DNA from: Kappaphycus alvarezii
Taxonomy: Eukaryota; Rhodophyta; Florideophyceae; Gigartinales; Solieriaceae
Reading direction: 5' to 3'
Assembly (NCBI GenBank): GCA_002205965.3
Contig: NADL03000765.1
Location: 434,001-498,000 of the forward strand
Length of the DNA stretch: 64,000 nt
The notes under the pieces are model-generated. The model did not search any database, was not told the origin of the DNA, and saw only the letters and a program-made list of their open reading frames with translations. This document shows positions 12,117 through 21,039 of this stretch, piece by piece (positions within the stretch are counted from its first letter, which is position 1; each line of letters opens with the position of its first letter). The position numbers and the translations under genes were made by a program.

Positions 12117-13544
12117 CTACCTCAAAGATCTCTCGTCCGTATTTAGTATTTTAGTAATCATTTTGAGAACTAAGAGATATATTGGATTTATCTTCACCCT
12201 AATGTTCTACTTGGATCAAGCAAAGATATTAAAATATAGTCTTTTTATATATGAATTATTCCACGGGCACATAAACTCTTACTGTTCTGCCAGCTCATAA
12301 AAGAGCTTACAATCAACTTTGAGTCCAGCTCTTTCGAAAACTTTATGCATTAGAGATCATTTTTGTTTTTTAAGCAAGAAAAACCCGCCTTTATCTTCAT
12401 TACGTTTTATTGCTGAGCGCGATTTTTTATGCCATTTACTGGCAGTGAAATTTGCATAGCCAAAATTTCCCTATATTTTCTCCTTAGTATTTTATGTAAT
12501 TTGTATTTATGAAACTACATGATCTGTAACTTTTTACCTGAAAGGTAGAATTATCAGAAGGTATAATTATGTCAAGGCATTGATTAGTAAATTATATATG
12601 TATGAATTTGTCACTGAGAATTCAGCTACCTTGGAACTTCTACGTTTATTTATGAATTTGCCCAGTCTTACACGACCGCATCCCTGAGCAGTCAGTTAGA
12701 TACATCAGCCATTATTTTTACATACTTGCAATGAATCTTTTCATTTCTTACAAGTTCTAGAGCTCATTTGTAGCAAAACTTTTGCTGGGTTTCTCGATAG
12801 GAAAAAATTGCCTCCTTTAGTTCATATTACCGGAAACTATCTGTAGAATCACTCTAAAAGCAGGAAGGAGTATTTCAAATGGAAAATAGCAATAATGAAT
12901 TGTCTGCAAGAATTCAGGTCATTCAGATGGAGCAAAAAATGTTGAATACCAATCTTCGAAATGACAAGCCCTGATAATGTGACTGAATTCTAATTTTAAA
13001 GCAAGAATCGCCTGTAAAGGAAATTGAAAATCTATAAATAGTGCATCTTTTAAGGGCCCAAGAAGTGGATTTGTCTCTTTGTACTATTTCGAGGTTGTGA
13101 ATGTTAGTCGGAACCTCCGTATCTCCAATATGAAGAAAAAGTAGAAATTTGTTCATGCATCAGTCTTAGACGCGTTACTTGCAAGCTTGGTTCTTTTTTC
13201 TCTTCATAATATCCATCAATTAAATACACATCAATATATGTTACCAGACTAAAACAATTTCAATATTGCCATAGCTAGTACTGAACTCCTTTCAGTTTCG
13301 TACAAACGGATTATTAACTATTATCCTTTTTTAAGGAAAAAGTTATAATTAGTCGTAAAAAATGGCATTGAATTTCTGAATCTACGCATTGGCACAAGAT
13401 TGCTTTATGTATCTCTGTGGAAGTGGCTCTTCTAAAAACATTCCTTCGTTCCTTAAATTCCTTGGGCAACCGCTAGAGTTTCAAACGCTGAGTTTCTCAA
13501 TATCTGTTAGTGTACATTGTGATAGCAATAGGGTTGCCCCATTC
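12117..13544. other. AT-rich stretch without recognisable genes
   Basis: Nothing supportable was seen between the small ORF and the 3' end of gypsy element G2. The LTR expected beyond the G2 integrase is not recognisable, so that end is truncated. Confidence 0.45.
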
Positions 13545-13990
13545 CTAGTCTCCGTGCTCCGAGTGATGACCAATATCTGATGTTTTAGATTTAAGAAAAT
13601 GAACTCGACGAGTAAGTCTATCAACCCAAGTCGTGATCGCATCATGACCGCTCCTTGTCAGGGGTAGCCTCGCAATGAAATATGTAGCCAATGAACCCCA
13701 CCTGCGGTCAGGCAATTCCAGTGACATTGGATGAGTCAACTTTTTTTATTGCAGTCCTCATACTGCTGACACGTGAGATATGCTTCACAATACTTTCGAA
13801 CATCCCGGCTCTTATGATTCTAATGGAAGTTATCTAATGTAGACAGTGTCTTCGCAAATTTAAAATGTTCACCAACTTTCGAGTAGTGAGCAATTTGCAA
13901 AATATCCGAAACTAACCTTCTTGGTACGCACAACTTTCCATTGTAAAACAGCCTCGATCCATCTTTTCGGAACATTGGCAGAATTCTTTC
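13545..13990 (-). pseudogene. gypsy G2 integrase (N-terminal part)
   Basis: The zinc-binding HHCC region is recognisable as HYSKVGEHFKFAKTLSTLD followed by RKYCEAYLTCQQ. After a shift the core begins with LPDRRWGSLATYFIARLPLT and DAITTWVDRLTRRVHFLKSK, matching the start of the gypsy integrase catalytic core. The frame then ends and no later core motif is found, so the element is truncated within integrase. Confidence 0.7.
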
Positions 13991-15560
13991 AAGTTTCTGC
14001 TTCTGAACCATATACTCTGGCCACTCCCCTTCCATGGCTTTTACCACTGGACCAAAGAACTGGTCTTCATCATACCCAGGAATGATCTGATCAACGTCAA
14101 GGTAGGGAACTTCAACGTCATTCACGGAGATGTCACGGTCTCCTCTAGTCACGTGCGGAACTCTGGATAATACGTCTCCCAAGACGTGAATTCTTCCAGG
14201 CTTCAGTGTGATGGGAAAGATTCCGAAGTTACCGAGAGTTTCCAACCAACGTGCTTCTTTACGACTCAGTTTCAGATTTGTGAAGAGGCTCTTAAGCACT
14301 TGGTTGTCTATGAAAATCTCAAATTCAGAATCTTCAAGATAGCACCTGAATCCTTCCAGAAAATTAATCAAAGACAGAAGCTCTCTATCATTTGCAGTGT
14401 ATTACGACTCAGCTGGTGAAAGTTTCTTTGAATAGAAAGAAATTACACGATCTCTTCCATTCTCATCCAACTGTGTTAGAGTTCCACCGGCAGCAAGCTG
14501 TGAAGCATCTACATGACCACGAAATGGCTTGTTCCAATTAGGAGCGACTAAAATTGGAGCCAACGTCATCGCTTCCTTTAGCTTCTGAAAAGCTTTATCA
14601 CACTGCTGGTCCCATTTCCCAATACCTCGACTCTTCTTTGTCAGATCTGTGAGAGGTGCCGCACTTGCCGAGAACTTCTGAATGAACCTACTGAAAAACT
14701 GTAATAGACCTAAGAAACTTCTCAACTCCGTTACAGATTCAGGTTTCGGCCAAGTTTGTAGGACTTCGACCTTCTCAAGATTGACACGAATGCCGTGCTT
14801 CCCGATTATTAAACCCAAAAACTCTAGCTCAGTCTGAAAGAAATAGCATTTCTTCGGAGAGATGTACAGCTTGTGGTCCTTAAGTCTCTTTAATACAATT
14901 TCCAGATGTTCGCAATGTTCGTCCTAATTCTTACTGAATATAAGAAGATCATCCATATAGACAACCAAGAAGACATCGATGCAATCATAGAATATCTGGT
15001 TCATCAAAGTTTGGAACGTAGCAGGAGCGTTGCAAAGTCCCATTGGCATAACAAGATATTCGAATTGCCCATACTTTGTATTGACCGCAGTCTTTTCGAT
15101 GTCCTCCGGTTTCACCCTTATCTGATGGAATCCAGTTTTCAGATCAAGCTTGGAGAAAAATCTCACATCTCCAAGTCGATCGAACAATTCATCAGAACGA
15201 GGGAGTGGAACATTATTTTTTTGTGATGCGATTCAAAGCGCGATAATCGGCAACAACTCTAAGTTTTCCATACTTTTCTTTCACAAAGAAAAGTGGTGCT
15301 CCATATGGTGATTTACTGGACGTGGTCTTCCCTTTCCTCAGAAGAGACTCGACGTACTCTTTTGCTGCCCTAAGTTCGGATGGAGACAACTGGAATAAAG
15401 GTCGATGAGGTGCCTTTGCTCCTTTCTCTACTTTGATCTCATGATCAACTGATCGAATCGGAGGAAGCCCTCTTGGCAACTCATCCTGAAAGAACTCTTT
15501 GAAATTATCCAGTAATGTGCTCAGTCTTCCATCAAACTTTGAATCTGTCACTCCTCTCAT
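13820..15560 (-). pseudogene. gypsy G2 reverse transcriptase and RNase H
   Basis: Read on the minus strand: KSPYGAPLFFVKEKYGKLR and RVVADYRALNRITKK, then SKLDLKTGFHQIRVKPEDI, then GLCNAPATFQTLMNQIF. These are followed by VVYMDDLLIFSKN, the YxDD catalytic motif. The RT connection LRSFLGLLQFFSRFIQKF and the RNase H start HVDASQLAAGGTLTQLDENG follow. Stops interrupt the frame near 15210, 14922 and 14402. All catalytic motifs of RT are present, so decay is limited to a few stops. The RNase H region continues through the TANDRELLSLINFLEGFR equivalent near 14380. Confidence 0.85.
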
Positions 15561-16225
15561 ACTTCGAACTTCAAGTAACTGAAATACTTCGAAGTCACCC
15601 CATGACTCAGCATTCGTCTAAATTTCTTCAATCCCAAATTGGACACATCAATACTTTTTTCTTCATCGGGATCAATCACTAGAATGGATGCATCTTTCAC
15701 CATCAAAAAATCGTTTCCGATAGTGGACAGGTGGATTTTGGCAACATGCTACGGCATTCCCGACAGAACATCGTACCTGGTTTGGGACACAGCCCAACTA
15801 GAAGTATATTTATGTTCGCCTAACTTAATAGTTCTGTTGGAAATGATCTCAGATACTTCCTCAGTAACTTCCTTCTGTGAATGGCAAACAATGACTCGTT
15901 CACAACGAATCTCAAACAAGTTCCTATTTCGCTTCCGGAACTCGGCTGAAACCACGTTTGTATTGCATCCATCGTTCTTTAGTACTTTGACTGATATTCC
16001 ATTCTGTCTACCTTCAAGTACTAACAAAGGCTCCACTGGTATAGGTCCATCAGTGGGTATGCTGTCATCCTGACTAAACGTGATTCCATTAAACTCGGCT
16101 TCGGAGATTCTAGACTTTTCCCTGTCCTCTGAGAATTTAGCTCCGGTGATGTCCACAACAGTTTTACTCTGCTCATTGGGACATCTTTTCACACTCACTA
16201 CTGGTCTCACCAGAGCGTTTACCAA
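15561..16225 (-). pseudogene. gypsy G2 aspartic protease region
   Basis: This is the open minus-strand frame 16225-15749 plus its continuation. The segment GISVKVLKNDGCNTNVVS is in the place of the protease active site. The usual D-S/T-G triad reads N-D-G-C, so the catalytic motif appears mutated. Downstream TIKLGEHKYTSSWAVSQTRYDVLSGMP fits the flap/ILG part of gypsy proteases. A stop near 15745 separates it from the linker to RT (DPDEEKSIDVSNLGLKK). Assignment rests on position and motif. Confidence 0.6.
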
Positions 16226-16239
16226 GTCTGGTGGACCAA

Positions 16240-16912
16240 CTAGTTTCCCGAGTCAAAGCCATTCAAATCATTACTGTGTCCTGCCTGTGTATTGTTAGCC
16301 GCTATGCGAGTACTACCCATGTTACCTTTATTCCCGTTTCCTTTTCTGTGCTTCCAAGGTCTACATCCCACCTTATGGCACGTAAAGCATCGGTTCTCCA
16401 TCAATTCTTTCTGACGCTGCCCATCTTTATTACGTTCCCGGTTTCCGATATCCATCGGCATAGGACCTGAGGAATTTCGATTGGTGTGAAATGAACCTCT
16501 GTCAGTGAAGAAACCTACACCATAAAATGCTCCATCAACGTTAAGAGCAATGGTAGTCGCAGCTTCAGACTTGGATGGGTTTCCTATACGAACCTCCAAC
16601 AGAATGTGGGGTTTTAGAACTTCACAGAACCGCGCCAATTTTTCCGACTCATTGATACCGGGAATATTGATAACAAAATTCCTGAACTCCGAGAGGTACG
16701 CTCGTTTTCTGGCGTATCTTGGTAAGTTTGTCGCGAGCTCCAATAACAATGTCCTGGGAGAAAAACGCTGCCTCAACCAGGAGTTTGAAAGCTTCCCATG
16801 TAGGCGGAACAGCATTCTCGGACACAACTGTATACCACCAGTTTGCAGCAGTTCCGGTCATGAATGTCGAAGCAAAGTCGATAGCATTCTGGGCACTGAT
16901 GACTTCTTTTTA
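16240..16912 (-). pseudogene. gypsy G2 gag (partial)
   Basis: Retrotransposon capsid protein. It starts in one frame (about 16910-16740: [18 protein letters not shown], then [15 protein letters not shown]) and continues after a shift in another ([20 protein letters not shown], then [13 protein letters not shown]). A nucleocapsid-like knuckle follows (CFTCHKVGCRPWKH), in which the usual Gly-His of CCHC reads Gly-Cys. The frame change and the altered knuckle argue against function. The N-terminus is missing at the junction with the GATA exon. Confidence 0.7.
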
Positions 16913-16946
16913 GCCTACCTGAATAAGTCTCAGGTACTTTTCGCAG

Positions 16947-17227
16947 AGACGCCGCTCTGGCGAGCTGGCCCGGACGGGCCTAAGACACTATGCAATGCGT
17001 GCGGGGTGCGCTTCAAGAAGGGCAAATTGGTACTGTATAAAGATGACAACGGTAATTTGACAGCTGTGAAGAGGGATGATGCTAGTCCTGTCCATGTTCC
17101 GCCAGCCTCGAAAAAGCTTGCCAAGAAGGCCGCCAGCGCACCTTCGCCGCAGCCGCAAAGCGCCGCGAAGCTTGTCAAGAAGGTTCCAAGCGAAGGTACC
17201 ATCGCCTCCCTGGCGGTTGCGAACTGA
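16947..17227 (+). CDS. GATA-type zinc finger protein, 3' exon (partial)
   Basis: The translation starts [19 protein letters not shown], then VRFKKGKL. This is the second half of a GATA zinc finger of the plant/protist style ([17 protein letters not shown]). A basic Ala/Lys/Pro-rich tail ends at TGA 17227. The first Cys pair is absent. A plausible 3' splice site (tacttttcgcag, ending 16946) lies exactly where introns often split this finger, so I start the exon at 16947, with the first codon split. Upstream sequence is antisense gypsy gag from G2, and no upstream exon is visible. The plus-strand frame runs on into the antisense gag back to 16550, which is probably accidental. Possible states are the last exon of a gene with a distant first exon, or a gene broken by the element. 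Confidence 0.55.
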
Positions 17228-18422
17228 ATGCAACCATGAACGCACTGTTAACGCATCTCGAGTTCAATCGAACAATACAGACATACTTGGTTTGAAAAAA
17301 GACATGTTCAACAAACCTCTCACTTAAAGCCTTACAAAAACACCTGAACTTGAATACAAGCACTTGAAGTTGAAATCTGCAAGGGATTCGTCCCTGTACG
17401 ACGGGTTAGCTCCCTACCCGCGGAGAGAGTGACTCACCAGCAGCTTTGATCACACCTACACTCCGGTGTGACTCAGCAATCCGTTCGGGATATCCCCACC
17501 AGTCCACTACGTAGACCGCGATCGGTTACCTTACCTTATAGGAAAGCCTCCCAAGCCGACTCTAAGCTAGCGAATAACCAAAGAATACCCTTTCTGAGCA
17601 CGTACCCCTTAGTCCAAGTCCAGTCCAAGTCAACCCTATGAAGCGTGACCTGAACCCGTGACCCAGTCGGTGCACCTAACTAACAGTCAACGAGTGCAAT
17701 AGGATTGTATAGGAATACTGTGAGGGGACCCTCAAATGGGGACTTGGTCAGAAGTACGGCTTTACTAAGGAAACTTAGTTAAGACTAACTGTCCAGTCTA
17801 AGTATTCTAAAAAAGATCACGCAGCTTCGTGAGGCCTGCACGTTACCTAAACAGAATAACCTAGAGAACGCAGACTAGGCTGCACCCCCAAGTTCCCAGT
17901 TACCTAGTTCTCCAATTAGTAACCGCGACCTGCGTAGAAAAATGGGGTTTAAAGTACCTGGCACTCCAGCCCACAGATATTCTCCTGTATTTGGCACTCC
18001 AGCCCACAAGTATAATATATGATATTGCTTACAGTAAACCTGTCAACAGAATTTTTCCAAAAATTCTGCAACCCAAGATAAATACACGTGTAAGAAAACC
18101 TCGAACTAGAGCAACACGAAAGCGAAAAAGCAGCGGAACCGGCGGAGGCGATGCTACCAGTGAAACAGAGAGGGAGGCAGCCGGGGCGCTGCTAAAGGAA
18201 CAGTAGAGGCGATGGTAATGGGTTTCAGAAAGTTGGGGGCAAAGGGTGTATGGAATGTACCTGGATTCCCACAAGAATCCAGATGAGCCCCCCCTTTTAT
18301 GGACAGTACGGTAACTCTACTGTAGAAATTCTATACTCTGTTAGCTCAGTAGAACTTATTAGAAAGTAGAGGTGTAACTATAGAATTGTACTATCTAGAA
18401 TATAACTACGTAAATAAAACGA
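17228..18422. other. non-coding stretch with a short direct repeat
   Basis: Richer in GC than the surroundings. The 16-mer ggcactccagcccaca occurs twice, near 17960 and 17990. A small basic ORF (17991-18206, ending in TSETEREAAGALLKEQ) has no recognisable relative. I cannot tell whether this is an untranslated region of the GATA gene or an element end. Confidence 0.35.
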
Positions 18423-18442
18423 TGACGTGGGGCTCCACGTCA
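18423..18442. repeat. 8-bp perfect inverted repeat with ACGT cores
   Basis: tgacgtgg, spacer ggct, ccacgtca. Each arm contains an ACGT core of the type bound by bZIP factors, so it could be a small regulatory palindrome. No gene start is adjacent. Confidence 0.5.
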
Positions 18443-18504
18443 AATGAAAACATTGAAGGAAAATCAAATTTCTAAAATCATTCAAGACGATACAGTTTCC
18501 CTGG

Positions 18505-18570
18505 TACACCACTGTGCAATAGAGAACTGGAATAACGACAGCGAACAAGTCTCTATTACACAGTGGTGTA
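18505..18570. repeat. 21-bp hairpin, one mismatch
   Basis: The left arm 18505-18525 (tacaccactgtgcaatagag plus a) pairs with 18550-18570 with a single mismatch, around a 24-nt loop. It could be a MITE remnant or a structured transcript. No element ends were recognised around it. Confidence 0.55.
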
Positions 18571-18699
18571 ACAGAGACATTGTTACACTTTCACCATATT
18601 TTCATTCTGATTCTTACGTAATGAACAGTTATTGGAGCAAATAAAAATACGATGATTGGAATCTCATTTCTTACACGACCAAAATCCGTGAAAAATATT

Positions 18700-19500
18700 G
18701 ATTGAATGTACCTATTAGTTAATATATAAAAGACCTGTTCCCTCTAACAACAACCACACCATCAGTTAGTCCACAACCCCGCAACTTTCCATTAATTAAA
18801 CTAAAATGCACCCATCCTGAGTTACCAAGGAATCGACTACGGAGGTTCGCATCAACTTCCTGTCTTCGGTAAATAATGGGCTTACGAACTACAAAAATTA
18901 TCTAGGGAGGTAGAATTAGTGATCACGAAAGTTAATCGGAGGCGAATGAGAATAAAGTGGTTCAGAAAGGCTCTCAAGAAGAAGAAGAATGAGCGGAACG
19001 AGGAAAGCCGTTGGTATTCAATTATTAGATATATCTGTGTGAGTTTCTGTATTGCACAAAGGAGGAAGTGAGAGTGGGGGTTTCATAATAATCTCGGACA
19101 CTTTCATTGCGGATGCAGATGAGGTTGAGGATCATCATGAGGAATAAGAATATCTGGAATATGTCTGAGGAGGCTGTCATCGATCGTGAGCTATTCCAGA
19201 AATTTCGTAGAGATTTTGTTGGAGTTCTGTATATTTTTGCAGTAATGTTTTGGTTCCGCCGTCGAGAAAGAAGACTATGACAAGTTAATCTGGTTATCCT
19301 GAAATTCCCCACTGGTATTTTTGCTCCTCAACATCCCTCTTAATGAAACTTATATATCAAATATGTGCATTTAAGGATCTGGGAAAGTTCCATTTAAGCT
19401 GAGTGAACCAATTTCTCTACGACAGGCAAGAAAACTTGGAATAAAACATCATGTGCAAACATATATGCCTGAGATGATAGAATTCAGTTTAGGGCCTACT
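18700..19500 (+). mobile_element. LTR-like element copy D, decayed
   Basis: A TATA box (atatataaaag, about 18723) precedes a broken frame. Its pieces match the acidic protein: NGLTNYKNYLGR (N-terminal part), FIIISDTFIADADE (the SIM-like region, about 19080-19125) and NMSEEAVIDRELFQKFRRDF (C-terminal part, about 19155-19215). No clear ends or target duplication were found. This is one of the oldest copies. Confidence 0.5.
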
Positions 19501-19640
19501 GTTTTTTGTTATGTTCCTTTTTGAGCATAATTGGTTGACCGTGCTATTTATGTATCCCCCGCTCCGACTTACTTCCCGCCATCCGCTGGCCGTATCCACT
19601 ATCGGCTAATTCTCCAACTTTTTAACCTCTCATTTGCTTC

Positions 19641-19826
19641 ATGGCCACCGTAGAAGACTTCTTCGCTGTTTCTTGCCTTCGTTCTCGTTCTACCACCGTC
19701 GCTCTTCCACTCTACAAAACAACTCCCATTACCTCCACAATGCTCTCAAACTGTCTCACCACTCATCGTTCCCGTCAAAAACTCCAAAGGCTTTACATCG
19801 CCCTCACTCCCTTCGTTACGTGCTAG
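19641..19826 (+). CDS. hypothetical 61-residue ORF
   Basis: The ATG lies in a good context (cttcATGGCC) and the frame starts MATVEDFFAVSCLRSRS. A TATA-like tatttatg is about 90 bases upstream and an aataaa sequence lies near 19905. No family is recognised. The composition resembles the pyrimidine-rich leader part of the LTR family, so it may be an element remnant rather than a gene. Confidence 0.22.
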   Translation: MATVEDFFAVSCLRSRSTTVALPLYKTTPITSTMLSNCLTTHRSRQKLQRLYIALTPFVTC

Positions 19827-20081
19827 CAACTTTGTGACTTAGCCCTTGGAGACAGCCCCCAATTCTGTGGCCCAAGCCGGCTCCTTGTTGAGGGTTCCTT
19901 CTTCAATAAACGTTTACCCAACCATAATCATGGACAAGCATTGTAGGCTGCTTTGGACAGTAAGCACAAATATCTATTTTTCGGGAGATTCAGTGAGTTT
20001 CTGTAAGAAAAGAATTACTGTTACAAGTACATTTGGCTGCCAAGCTTTCCATTACTCGCAGTAAACCAACCAATCCTCCGT

Positions 20082-20123
20082 ACGGTTACGTCATAATAGC
20101 ACGGACTATTATGACGTAACCGT
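20082..20123. repeat. 18-bp perfect foldback with 6-nt loop
   Basis: acggttacgtcataatag, loop cacgga, then the exact complement. The right arm belongs to an N1 endonuclease fragment that also occurs at about 26403, so the left arm is an inverted fragment of the same sequence. Confidence 0.7.
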
Positions 20124-20154
20124 TATCCATCCCCTGACCCCCGCCCGCCTTCCC
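20100..20154 (+). pseudogene. non-LTR N1 fragment b (endonuclease motif)
   Basis: About 54 bp, nearly identical to 26403-26457. In frame it reads GTDYYDVTVIHPLTPA, the second catalytic part of the N1 restriction-like endonuclease. It joins directly to an LTR tail at 20155. Confidence 0.6.
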
Positions 20155-20315
20155 TTAACCTTTTATTCTTGCTTCTAGCCCTCGCAACTCTCTTCCATAT
20201 ACACTCCTTTTTGTTCGTTCAAATATACCACAGTGGCACTTTTGTCGCTTGCAAACCCTCAATCTTGGGAGAGTTTGTTCTGAATATCTCTCTTCTCGAC
20301 GATTCACATCTATCA
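20155..20315 (+). mobile_element. LTR-like element copy E, 3' tail only
   Basis: It begins inside the tail (cttttattcttgcttctagc) and ends ...catctatca, matching the 3' ends of the other copies (ctcttctcgacgatt region). The 5' part is missing; an N1 fragment takes its place. Confidence 0.6.
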
Positions 20316-20446
20316 GTAGTCGCTGTGATGGATGCACACTGTTAGGAGACACTTTTTTGTGTAATGGTTTCAGATTAGCTCTTTGGATGCATTTGCACAG
20401 CATCAATACTAGTTACGTGGCTGAGTTGTTTTCAGTATCTTTGTAA

Positions 20447-20700
20447 CTTTGATCTAGATATTCCGCAGGAGGCAATGGAGAATTCTAAGCCGTTCGCGGA
20501 TATTTGTATGGACTGTCTGGGCAGAACGGATATTTTGTGGGAACTGTTTGGCTCTCATCGAGACGACTAAGATATTTAGGAAGGAATCTAGATATTTATC
20601 CTGATGGTATGTGCTGTTAGATTTTCTCGTTCACACGATTCCATTTGATGCATTATATGGTTCTTAGTATGTTTATTTGGGACTTTAGGACTACTGTAAA
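20447..20700 (+). mobile_element. LTR-like element copy F, fragment with acidic-protein C-terminus
   Basis: Reads LDLDIPQEAMENSKPFADIC, then DCLGRTDILWELFG and a stop. The family 3' sequence follows (tagatatttatcctgatgg, then gtttatttgggacttt), stopping abruptly near 20700 before the TATA-bearing tail. Closest to copy I. Confidence 0.55.
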
Positions 20701-20734
20701 AAGGGTAATCACTTACTGTACATACCCTCAGAAC

Positions 20735-20835
20735 GGAGGTTCTCTGGAATACACTGTATACACAATTTCAAGTTGCGGCCTAAGTGTCGCTCAAAACTCC
20801 TTCCAACAAACAACTGGCATTATTCTGGCGCTCTG
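20735..20835. repeat. short dispersed repeat, partner of 2565-2665
   Basis: Both places contain ttcaagttg[t/c]ggcct followed by tcaaaac.cctt, with further scattered identity over about 100 bp. Its origin is not recognised. Confidence 0.4.
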
Positions 20836-20917
20836 CATCCGCAATGAAAGCGTCAGAGATGATTATGAAACCCCCACTCTAACTTTCTCCTTTGTGCAAT
20901 ACAGAAACTCCGGTGCA
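20836..20917 (-). mobile_element. LTR-like fragment G (SIM region)
   Basis: The reverse complement of about 19045-19120 with few differences. On the minus strand it reads GFIIISDAFIADAE, the SIM-like part of the acidic protein. It abuts an N1 3' tail. Confidence 0.5.
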
Positions 20918-20975
20918 AATTTACTGGATACCAACCCACATATCTACCACAGTAAATTAACCCCCCATTTACACA
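20918..20975 (+). mobile_element. non-LTR N1 3' terminal segment
   Basis: The sequence from gtgcaaatttactggatacc to accccccatttacaca is the reverse complement of 23187-23250, the 3' end of N1 copy d. It therefore marks the 3' untranslated end of this non-LTR family. Confidence 0.5.
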
Positions 20976-21039
20976 GTACAGTGACTGCGCAGCCAGCGCA
21001 GCATGACAAATAATATCTACAATTTTCATTATATCATAT

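Larger units (their letters stand above)
13545..16912 (-). mobile_element. Ty3/gypsy retrotransposon G2, truncated at both ends
   Basis: On the minus strand the order gag, protease, RT, RNase H, integrase can be read through, with a modest number of stops and shifts. The 5' end breaks off inside gag at about 16912, directly beside the GATA exon. The 3' end breaks off inside the integrase core near 13545. No LTR was found at either end. It is better preserved than the G1-like relic at 28.5 kb, which suggests a younger insertion. The gag-pro-RT-RH-IN order is diagnostic of gypsy rather than copia. Confidence 0.85.

Noticed and set aside
16550..16946. Open plus-strand frame running into the GATA exon
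   Set aside because: It is antisense to gypsy gag, whose minus-strand frame carries real motifs; a splice site explains the exon start better.
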